Source of the DNA: Gammaproteobacteria bacterium | GTDB lineage: Bacteria; Pseudomonadota; Gammaproteobacteria; Xanthomonadales; Marinicellaceae | Direction: 5' to 3' | NCBI GenBank assembly: GCA_030430025.1 | Contig: JAUIGR010000001.1 | Coordinates: 1-64,000 of the forward strand | Length of the DNA stretch: 64,000 nt | Part shown: piece after piece, positions 1-7,264 of the stretch | Layout: each line of letters opens with the position of its first letter | Numbering within the stretch: the stretch's first letter is position 1 | Made by a program: the position numbers and the translations under genes | The notes under the pieces: generated by a model | Told to the model about the DNA's origin: nothing | Database searches by the model: none | Seen by the model: the letters and a program-made list of their open reading frames with translations, nothing else

Positions 1-2
1 TG

Positions 3-1310
3 CATCAACATATAGCAGACCTTGGTGGTGTGATATATGTTGATGCAGGCAACAACGGAGGTACTGAAGTTTTTATTGGTGGTTCAAGGATGTATCAAAA
101 CAGGGCTAATAACGGTGTTCTGGCGTATGTAAATGGTAGCAATAACAATGTTACCAGTTTAGAACTTGAATCAGTGCAGATTGACAGGAATGGTCTGGAT
201 GGGAATGATGATTACGTTGATTTAATTATGTTTTATATGAATGGTGTTGACCCATTTTATAATGGTCTTTTATTAGAGAGGGTCACCATTGCTGATAATG
301 ACGTACAGGGAGTGGTTTTTAATTTATTCTCACATGTTAGCATTAAATCAAGCATTATTAAGGATGATGGTAGTGTTGTTTATAGCGAATTTGTACAGGG
401 TACAAAGCAATTTGACTGTGTTTTATCACATGAGATTGCTTCTTTGGTTAATGCGACCAGGACTGTAGAAACTAATGATCCTGGGTTTGTTGATGGGTCG
501 AATGCGGATTATCATTTGGTGCCGGGAGCTTTGGCTCAAGATTATTGTGATGGTTCTGTACAGACCAGTTTAATGGACATTGATGGTGAGAATTGGGGCT
601 TTGATGATCCTGATCAAATGGATGTTTATGGTCCTTTTGATGTGGGTGTTGATGAAATCAAGTTAGATACACCTGCACAAGCTTATGCTGATTTATATCA
701 GGTATTAGAAGATTCAGGTTCTACTGTATTTGATGTTCTTGCTAATGACATTGATATTGATGGTGATTTGTTTGTTGTTGAATCGATTGACTTGCTTCCA
801 GAGCATGGTGTAGTCGTATTGGTTGATGGTCTTCCCAGTTACACTCCTGCAGCGGATTTTTGTGGTGTTGATGGTTTTGATTATGTGATTACTGGTGGTG
901 ATGTTGCTACAGTGACTGTTAATGTGACGTGTGTCAATGATCAACCTGCTTTTACTTTAGTTGAGTCTTTAAAAGTTTCATTGGATGAGATTAATGGTTA
1001 TTCGCAGGTTGTTGCTTGTGGTTTTGATATGGGTCCTGATGATGAGGATATTGGTCAATCATTGATGGCTTTTGAAGTTGAGGTGATTGAGGACATTGAC
1101 GGCATATTTAATGATGTTTTTATTGATGCTCAAGGTCATCTGATTCCTGCCTTTTCGGGACAGCCAGGAGTGGCTGTGCTTTCTGTTGTGATGCGTGACG
1201 ATGGAGGTATTGAGAATGATGGTGTTGATACTTCTGCTGCGCATCAATTGCAAGTATCAGTTAGCGATTATTTGTTTGCTAATGGTTTTGATACCATGGG
1301 TTGTCAATAA
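3..1310 (+). CDS. Exported beta-helix / choice-of-anchor Q protein with Ig-like domain (5' partial)
   Basis: The frame is open back to the window edge, so the N-terminus, including any signal peptide, lies outside. The first part is Asn/Gly-rich with short repeating turns typical of right-handed parallel beta-helix proteins. It is followed by a choice-of-anchor Q type segment (DYHLVPG, then DYC, then GPFDVGVDE) like that in the genes at 1871 and 2860. After this comes a cadherin-like/tandem-95 type Ig domain, recognisable by VLANDIDIDGD and a later CGVDGFDYVI. The protein ends in LFANGFDTMGCQ, a variant of a tail shared with other proteins in this window. It is probably a secreted or surface-attached structural or adhesive protein; substrate unknown. 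Two hairpins follow the stop codon. The family call is firm; the function is inference. Confidence 0.8.
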   Translation, partial: HQHIADLGGVIYVDAGNNGGTEVFIGGSRMYQNRANNGVLAYVNGSNNNVTSLELESVQIDRNGLDGNDDYVDLIMFYMNGVDPFYNGLLLERVTIADNDVQGVVFNLFSHVSIKSSIIKDDGSVVYSEFVQGTKQFDCVLSHEIASLVNATRTVETNDPGFVDGSNADYHLVPGALAQDYCDGSVQTSLMDIDGENWGFDDPDQMDVYGPFDVGVDEIKLDTPAQAYADLYQVLEDSGSTVFDVLANDIDIDGDLFVVESIDLLPEHGVVVLVDGLPSYTPAADFCGVDGFDYVITGGDVATVTVNVTCVNDQPAFTLVESLKVSLDEINGYSQVVACGFDMGPDDEDIGQSLMAFEVEVIEDIDGIFNDVFIDAQGHLIPAFSGQPGVAVLSVVMRDDGGIENDGVDTSAAHQLQVSVSDYLFANGFDTMGCQ

Positions 1311-1331
1311 GTTTAGGCTGGTTTTGTGTAT

Positions 1332-1380
1332 AATGATTTGAGTACTATTCCCCCTTTTTCACCTCAATACTCAAATCATT
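1332..1380 (+). repeat. Perfect 13-bp inverted repeat downstream of beta-helix gene
   Basis: Bases 1332-1344 (AATGATTTGAGTA) are the exact reverse complement of 1368-1380, separated by a 23-base loop containing pyrimidine tracts. It directly precedes a second, more terminator-like hairpin. It may stabilise the 3' end of the mRNA or be a leftover repeat. No T-run follows. Confidence 0.6.
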
Positions 1381-1381
1381 T

Positions 1382-1418
1382 GGCCGGCTTACTTTAAGAT
1401 AAGTAGGCCGGTTTTTTG
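1382..1418 (+). terminator. Rho-independent terminator of the first beta-helix gene
   Basis: GGCCGGCTTACTT pairs with AAGTAGGCCGG with one G-T pair across a short loop. It is followed immediately by TTTTTTGTT. It is correctly placed about 70 bases after the stop codon of the upstream gene. Confidence 0.8.
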
Positions 1419-1870
1419 TTAGTGGTTGACAACCATAATATTGGACTATAGTTTTGCCAATCAGGATTCAGTGGTTATGATTCATTTGTCTGTTATCACT
1501 TTGTTGATATTGAGCTAGTTTTTTAAATGGATGTTTATTTGCGTATGTAGTAGATAAGTTGGGATGGAATCATTTTATTTTTGTTATCAATCCTGAATTT
1601 GGAGATAGTCATATTTTGATTAACTCATTTTTAGTGAACTATTGTGAGTTGCTTTATTTTGTCAGGTCTCAGACTTTGACAATGATAAGGGAGGAGTAAA
1701 TCATCTTGAGATGAAGTAGATATTTGATCTCTTATGGTTTGCACTGTTTTGCAATATGGTGTCCGTGAAATGCGGACTATTTTTTTAAATGATGTTTTTG
1801 CTGATTAACTTGATCACAACAAATGACGGTGAATTTATGGTTATTCAGTAAGGAAATATGGAGAAGGTGT
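1419..1870. other. 450-bp gene-free stretch with an orphan terminator-like hairpin
   Basis: No convincing coding frame is seen on either strand. The only structure noted is GTCCG (1761-1765) pairing with CGGAC (1773-1777) followed by TA and seven T residues, which resembles a small intrinsic terminator with no gene just upstream. The rest is AT-rich and presumably holds the promoter of the following exported protein. Confidence 0.5.
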
Positions 1871-2626
1871 GTGAAATTATTGAATATGATGTTTTGTTTT
1901 CTTTTGTTGTTTTTTGGAACCACGCTGATGGGTCAGGAGGTATCAGACGCTCCTCACACAGAGTGGTTAAGTTTATTAAATGATGTCACTGTCATGAAAC
2001 AGATCGATGGTGCCGTTGTCGGACAGGGGGTGTTATGTGATTATAACTCTATTCAAGCTGCCATTGATTCAGGAGCTACAAAAGTATTAGTCACTAATAC
2101 TGGGTCACCTTATCTTGAGAATATTGAGTTTGAATCTCGTGATATCGCGATAGAAGGCGGATATGATAATTGCTTGACTGCGAAAGAGGGAAAATTAGGC
2201 ACTGAAAAGTCAGTCATAGATGGCAGCGCGTTGAGCGCTGTGATTTCTGTGGTAGGACAGGATCCGGCTGAAGATGTGGTCATGAGTTTCAACAATTTGG
2301 TCTTGAGAAATGGTAATGCCGTAAATGGTGGAGGGTTATCATTCGGTGCTGATGTTTATGGCATGGCGCAACTAGACAATATGATTATCGAAAATAACCT
2401 CGCCAATATCAGTGGTGGTGGTGTTTTGGTTGGAGACCCAGGTTTTGTTAAACCAGAGAATTTTGATTTTCATCTGACTTCTGGTTCCCCAGCTATTGAT
2501 TATTGTGACAATTGGCTTGTCACTCCTCAATATTTGGATTTTGATGGCAGTATCAGGGGAGTCGATTATATTCCTAAAGCCAATCTATATGGCCCTTATG
2601 ATCTTGGGTTTGATGAGTTTTTCTAA
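1871..2626 (+). CDS. Short exported choice-of-anchor Q family protein
   Basis: I chose the GTG at 1871 because GGAGAAGG lies 8 bases upstream and it gives a proper signal peptide (KLLNMMFCFLLLFFGTTLMG); an ATG at 1823 has no ribosome binding site. The mature part has the N-terminal module of the family (CDYNSIQAAIDSG, later GGYDNC). A single beta-helix-like stretch (NGGGLSFG, SGGGVLV) runs straight into the C-terminal module (GDPGF, SGSPAIDYC, GPYDLGFDEFF). At about 250 residues it is less than half the length of its neighbour at 2860. It also lacks the short acidic/aromatic tail seen in the paralogs. It could be an internally deleted paralog or a compact functional version. Function unknown, presumably cell surface. 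Confidence 0.75.
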   Translation: MKLLNMMFCFLLLFFGTTLMGQEVSDAPHTEWLSLLNDVTVMKQIDGAVVGQGVLCDYNSIQAAIDSGATKVLVTNTGSPYLENIEFESRDIAIEGGYDNCLTAKEGKLGTEKSVIDGSALSAVISVVGQDPAEDVVMSFNNLVLRNGNAVNGGGLSFGADVYGMAQLDNMIIENNLANISGGGVLVGDPGFVKPENFDFHLTSGSPAIDYCDNWLVTPQYLDFDGSIRGVDYIPKANLYGPYDLGFDEFF

Positions 2627-2735
2627 TCAACAGGGATGAAAAGGTGTATCAATGCTATTTAAAAGAATCATCTGGTTCAGTAGCCACTCGGATAGGTGTT
2701 GATGTGAACTATATTTGACTCATGATTATGAGAAA

Positions 2736-2764
2736 GTCTATGGAAGGACTTTTTCAAGGCTAAC
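2736..2764 (-). repeat. Truncated end of the dispersed intergenic element
   Basis: Read on the minus strand, this piece contains CTTGAAAAAGTCCTTCC preceded by GTTAG. It closely matches the left end of the element copies at 43684 and 50554. Nothing else of the element is recognisable here, so it looks like a solo end or decayed remnant between two beta-helix genes. Confidence 0.45.
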
Positions 2765-2859
2765 ATAATAAATATCGTTTAAACAAAATTATTTGGACCT
2801 TTAAAGGTTCATGTTGCGTATATCTGGAGACAACCAATTAATTTTAAAAAGGTGAAAAT

Positions 2860-4566
2860 ATGAAAATTTATGTTAGTTTAATCTTGTTAGTAGTGTTTCA
2901 AATAGCTGCTGCGGGATCTATTGTGACAGTCGGTGCCGATGCAGATATAGGGTGTGACTATCACAGTATTCAGAGTGCAATTAATGATGTCAATGCCAGT
3001 GAAATTAGAGTAGCAAATAATAAAACTTATACGGAAAATCTCAGCATTGTGGGTGGCAATAAAAAAATTCTTGGTGGTTTTGGTAATTGTACGGAGGCCG
3101 TCCTAGGGATTAGTAATTTATCTCAAGCATTGGTTACAGGGAATGGTGCTGTTCCTGTTGTAAATGTCAACGTGGGTACACCTGGTGTACACAATATAGA
3201 GTTGAAAAGACTGAGAGTTGGCAATGGTACCGATGGTGTAAGTATTGTTGCTCAGAATGGTGCTGAATTGAGTGTGCTGGTTAGTGGTTTACAAATGTTT
3301 AATAATAGCCAAAATGGTCTGAATGTTTTGAGTAATACCAACGGATTAGCAGATGTGATATTGAACGATGTGACTGTTAATTTCAATAATGACAGTGGTG
3401 TTGACTGTTCCGGATCTAATACAAATGTCAGAGTGGCTGGTGAATCAGAGATCAGTGACAATGATGCCCCGTCTGGTGGCGGTATGTTTGTGCATGATGG
3501 CTGTACAATGAATGTGTATTCACCAGTCCAAATAAAGAATAATTCGGCAAATACTTCCGGTGGTGGTGTGAATGTGTCAAATGCAATATTCAATGCCATT
3601 GGCGTCTATGCATATTGTGAAAATGGTATTTGTTTTGGTGATGACTCTGAGCCGGTTGTTATCAGCGGTAATGATGGTGATGCAGATGATAACCTTAATG
3701 GTAGCGGTGGTGCGATTATAGCCAGTGGGCAGAGTACTGAGGTTACAATGAATAATACAAGAATAACAAACAATCATGCTTTTATTGGCGGTGGTATGTA
3801 TGTTGTTGGAGGAGCCAAGTTATCTTTGGCTGGTTACGAGGAACCTGTACAAAGTTGTTGGAATCCTAGTGCTTGTGTAGAGATAAAAAACAATACAGCG
3901 AACACAGGTGGTGGTTTTTATGCTGCTGGTGCAAATTCTGAGATTACTATTCATGCGGCCCATTTTACAAATAATCGCAGTAATAATGGTGCTGCGGGTG
4001 TTGTTTCTGGTGAAGCAACAGCTTTAGTGTCGGCATCTGTTGTGTATGGTAATGGATTGCTTAATGACGCTGTATACAGCAATAATTCGCTTTTCCGCTT
4101 ATCTGGGGGAATTGATTTTTCTCCAGGATTAACGTTGAATGCGGTAAGTATTGCAGATAATCATTTGACAGGTGTGGTGTTCAATAATAATCGTGGTGAT
4201 CTTGATGTCAGCAGTTCAATTGTTTTTGATACGCATAATGTGTATCAGGAGACAGGAAATAATGCTACACAGCAATTTGAATGTGTCATAGCACATGAAA
4301 AAACCAGCTTTTTGGGAGATGGTACGGTTTCCGTTGTTAATCCCTTAAATACTCCTGTATTTATTAATCCTCAGCAAGGAGATTATCATTTGGTATTCAA
4401 TTCTCCTGCTATTGATTATTGTCATAAAACTGAGAATGAAGTACTTACCGATATTGATTATGATCAACGAGGGATTGATGATCCTGATAATGTCGACCTT
4501 TTTGGTTTATATGATATTGGTGCTGATGAGTTTAATGACCTCATTTTTAGAGATGATTTTGAGTAA
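2860..4566 (+). CDS. Exported parallel beta-helix, choice-of-anchor Q protein
   Basis: The 568-residue product starts with a clear signal peptide (MKIYVSLILLVVFQIAAAG), and an AAAAGGTGA sequence precedes the ATG. An N-terminal module (CDYHSIQSAIND, then GGFGNC) is followed by a long Asn/Gly/Ser-rich beta-helix region. Repeated turns such as SGGGMFV, SGGGVNV, IGGGMYV and TGGGFYA mark it. The C-terminal choice-of-anchor Q module carries NSPAIDYC, RGIDDPDNVDLFG and YDIGADE, and the chain ends in LIFRDDFE. Such proteins are secreted or surface-exposed; some beta-helices bind or cut polysaccharide, but no catalytic site is recognisable here. It is a paralog of the genes at 3, 1871 and 30391. Confidence 0.82.
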   Translation: MKIYVSLILLVVFQIAAAGSIVTVGADADIGCDYHSIQSAINDVNASEIRVANNKTYTENLSIVGGNKKILGGFGNCTEAVLGISNLSQALVTGNGAVPVVNVNVGTPGVHNIELKRLRVGNGTDGVSIVAQNGAELSVLVSGLQMFNNSQNGLNVLSNTNGLADVILNDVTVNFNNDSGVDCSGSNTNVRVAGESEISDNDAPSGGGMFVHDGCTMNVYSPVQIKNNSANTSGGGVNVSNAIFNAIGVYAYCENGICFGDDSEPVVISGNDGDADDNLNGSGGAIIASGQSTEVTMNNTRITNNHAFIGGGMYVVGGAKLSLAGYEEPVQSCWNPSACVEIKNNTANTGGGFYAAGANSEITIHAAHFTNNRSNNGAAGVVSGEATALVSASVVYGNGLLNDAVYSNNSLFRLSGGIDFSPGLTLNAVSIADNHLTGVVFNNNRGDLDVSSSIVFDTHNVYQETGNNATQQFECVIAHEKTSFLGDGTVSVVNPLNTPVFINPQQGDYHLVFNSPAIDYCHKTENEVLTDIDYDQRGIDDPDNVDLFGLYDIGADEFNDLIFRDDFE

Positions 4567-4591
4567 CATTAATTTGATCAAAGCGCAATAT

Positions 4592-4616
4592 GAGGGCCGG
4601 CCAAATGCCGGCTCTT
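4592..4616. terminator. Bidirectional terminator between convergent genes
   Basis: GAGGGCCGGC pairs with GCCGGCTCTT around a CAAAT loop, with TTTT on the plus-strand side. It sits between the stop codons of the beta-helix gene and the lysC-lysA fusion, so it can serve the plus-strand gene and possibly both. Confidence 0.75.
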
Positions 4617-4621
4617 TTGCT

Positions 4622-7156
4622 TCAAATGAGGATGTTTTGCGCAGGTTTTCTTAAGTTGTAGTGAGAAGACATGCTGGTGCCGTAAGCGCCAGTGTTGGCT
4701 ATTAACAAGACATCCCCTACTTCGGTTTTAGGCATTTTTCGATCTATACCAAGAATATCGCCAGTTTCACACATAGGACCAACGATGTTGGCGGTGTACT
4801 GTTTCGGCTGTTCTGATCGCGTCAGATTGACGATGTTGTGCCAGGCACCATAAAGGGCTGGTCGGATCAGAGAATTCATTCCAGTTTCGATGCCAATATA
4901 ACCTTGTTGACCTTTCCATTTTGTTTGTGTCACGTGGGCCAAAAGTACCCCTGAGTTGGCAACAATAAAACGTCCCGGTTCTATCCAGATAGTTGTTCCG
5001 GGGTGTGCCGTTTTAAATGCAGTGAGTTGTTGGTCTAGCGCGTCAAAATCCATACCTACATCCCCTGGATTTTCTTTGATTCCGAGGCCACCTCCAATAT
5101 TCAGTATATGAGCCTCTGGAAACCAATGTCGTTGTTGTTGTAGAACTTGAGCAACCTTTTGCCAGTTGTTATGGTCAAGTATGCCACTGCCTGAGTGGGC
5201 ATGAAGTCCAATGACCTTGATTGCTCTATTGCGACAGATTTTTGCTACTTCAGATAATTTTTCAGCGGGAATTCCGAATTTTGACTGTTCTCCAGCAGTA
5301 CGGACATAGCGATGATGTCCACTACCATGGCCCGGATCAATACGTAAAATCACAGCTTTATGCTCAAATACATCAGCCCATTGCTCCAGTACCATCGGGT
5401 TGTCAATAGTGGTTAAAATGTTTTTTTCTGCTGCCCATTGATACTCCGATTTGGGTGCAAAATTGGGTGTAAAAATGATTTTCGATGAGGCGTCTTTACC
5501 CACTACTTTTTCAATACGCTGTATTTCTTCAGGTGAAACCGTTTCGAAGTGGATGTCTTGTTGGTTGATTAAATCTAAGATTGATTGAGTGCTATTGGCT
5601 TTGCAGGCGTAATGAATTTGGTCTATTGAATTCAGTGCTTTGAGCTGGTTGATTTGTTGGATGATGGTTTCACTATCATAGACATAGCAGGGAGCTTTGG
5701 TAGTGGCCAGTTGAAGCAGTTGTGATTTTTTTTTCTGCCACCAGGGTTTGATTGTCTTTTGGTTTGACTGTTTTTGTTGGTGAAGTTGGTGCCAACTGGG
5801 ACCAAAATGGGGTTGACTGTCATCATTAGGTATTAAAATTTCATGTAAAGCACGGGTGAGCTTATCAGCTTGGTCCTCATCAACAACGAATGTTTGGTTT
5901 AAATCATTTGACGATTGTGTGGTGATGTAAATTCGTTGGTCAGCAAATGTTGAGACGACTGAAGCGATTTTGTCCGATAATGCCCTGATACGATAACCTA
6001 CTAGGGTGACGGCAGAACAGTTTTTTATGATGCTCACTTCTCCTAAGTATGATAGTTCTTTTTTGAGTTGTTCTAAGACAGTCTCAGACAGCACATTATC
6101 AGATCTATCAAGTGATAACGTGACATTAGTTTGGGCTGTGGAAATTAAGTCGACACTCAGGCCCAATCGTTTAAATACATTGAACATATCTCCTAAAAAA
6201 CCAGCCTGATGCCACATGTTAATGGATTCTAGTGATATCAGAGTGACTTGATGACGGGTGTTGATAGCATAAACTGAAGGTTTTGTTGGCTGATAATCTT
6301 GTGACAGTACGGTTCCTTGTTCATCAGGTTGATCAATATTTTTGATTGCTAGAGTAATGTTGGCTTGTTCTACGGGTAAAATACAGCGGGGATGAAGTAC
6401 CGCACCACCACTTGCAGCAATTTCTCGGGCTTCTTGATATCCTAGCTGAAGGATCAGTCGAGCATTGGGAATCGCTTTGGGATTGGCACTGAATATCCCG
6501 TGGACATCAGTCCATATTTCCAGGCATTCTGCATGTAGTAGTACTGACATATAGGCGGCAGATGTATCTGAGCCGCCACGGCCTAGTATGACTGTTTTTC
6601 CATGGACATCACGTGCCACAAATCCAGGCATGATGTAGCAGCCATTTGTTAAAACATTGGACAAATCATCATTCTCATTTAACTGGCATTGGGCTGAGAG
6701 AATTTGACTGCGCTGATTTCTTGAGTCATTAGTTTTAGCCGTCAATATGGTTTGAGGATCGAATTTGTGTATTGATATGTGTTTTTGTAAATGTGCGTAA
6801 CAAATGTCATTGGTACACCATTCACCCAATGACAATATATGTGCTTGATCATAATCTGACTTACTAGTTAATGTTGCTAATTGCTTCAGTTCTTGCCAAT
6901 GGCTGGAGCAAACTGAGAAATCGACAGATAAGGTCGTTGCCATTTCTCGGAGCCTGTTTTCAATGAATGTCAGCGCTTCAGGTTGATTGTTAATGACATT
7001 TTCGATGGCGTTGGTGATGCCACTAAAAGCAGAATGTACCAACATTATATTTTTATTTTCTGCAAGTTTTTCTTTGAGCAGTGAGGTTATTTGCCTCCAT
7101 TGTTTTTGACCTGAAACTGATGTGCCGCCAAATTTAATTACCGTCCACGGATTCAT
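4622..7156 (-). CDS. Bifunctional aspartate kinase / diaminopimelate decarboxylase (LysC-LysA fusion)
   Basis: This 844-residue protein joins the first enzyme of the aspartate family pathway (phosphorylation of aspartate) to the last step of lysine synthesis (decarboxylation of meso-diaminopimelate, PLP-dependent). The kinase half opens with KFGGTS (residues 8-13) and carries GRGGSDTSA near 192-200. ACT regulatory segments fill about 305-445. The decarboxylase half starts near 475, with YACKAN giving the PLP lysine (K519), HSGSGI, GGGLG, EPGRF and the MCETGD motif near the end. I start at the ATG at 7156 because AAGGTGA lies about 6 bases upstream; a TTG two codons earlier is less likely. Fusions of this kind are known from Xanthomonas relatives. 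It stands alone, divergent from the Lon-like gene. The ACT region suggests feedback control by lysine or threonine, which the sequence does not settle. Confidence 0.93.
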   Translation of the reverse strand: MNPWTVIKFGGTSVSGQKQWRQITSLLKEKLAENKNIMLVHSAFSGITNAIENVINNQPEALTFIENRLREMATTLSVDFSVCSSHWQELKQLATLTSKSDYDQAHILSLGEWCTNDICYAHLQKHISIHKFDPQTILTAKTNDSRNQRSQILSAQCQLNENDDLSNVLTNGCYIMPGFVARDVHGKTVILGRGGSDTSAAYMSVLLHAECLEIWTDVHGIFSANPKAIPNARLILQLGYQEAREIAASGGAVLHPRCILPVEQANITLAIKNIDQPDEQGTVLSQDYQPTKPSVYAINTRHQVTLISLESINMWHQAGFLGDMFNVFKRLGLSVDLISTAQTNVTLSLDRSDNVLSETVLEQLKKELSYLGEVSIIKNCSAVTLVGYRIRALSDKIASVVSTFADQRIYITTQSSNDLNQTFVVDEDQADKLTRALHEILIPNDDSQPHFGPSWHQLHQQKQSNQKTIKPWWQKKKSQLLQLATTKAPCYVYDSETIIQQINQLKALNSIDQIHYACKANSTQSILDLINQQDIHFETVSPEEIQRIEKVVGKDASSKIIFTPNFAPKSEYQWAAEKNILTTIDNPMVLEQWADVFEHKAVILRIDPGHGSGHHRYVRTAGEQSKFGIPAEKLSEVAKICRNRAIKVIGLHAHSGSGILDHNNWQKVAQVLQQQRHWFPEAHILNIGGGLGIKENPGDVGMDFDALDQQLTAFKTAHPGTTIWIEPGRFIVANSGVLLAHVTQTKWKGQQGYIGIETGMNSLIRPALYGAWHNIVNLTRSEQPKQYTANIVGPMCETGDILGIDRKMPKTEVGDVLLIANTGAYGTSMSSHYNLRKPAQNILI

Positions 7157-7264
7157 GATCAATCACCTTTTCAAAGAAAAATGCAAACTTTAGATAATTT
7201 TTTTTTTGGGCGCAAGCATAATCGTTTAATATGCATCGATGATGCATGACTAGATAGAGAACAA

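Noticed and set aside
3252-3599. Antisense 115-codon frame inside the beta-helix gene
   Set aside because: It is produced by the repetitive Asn/Gly codons of the real gene; no start signal or family resemblance.
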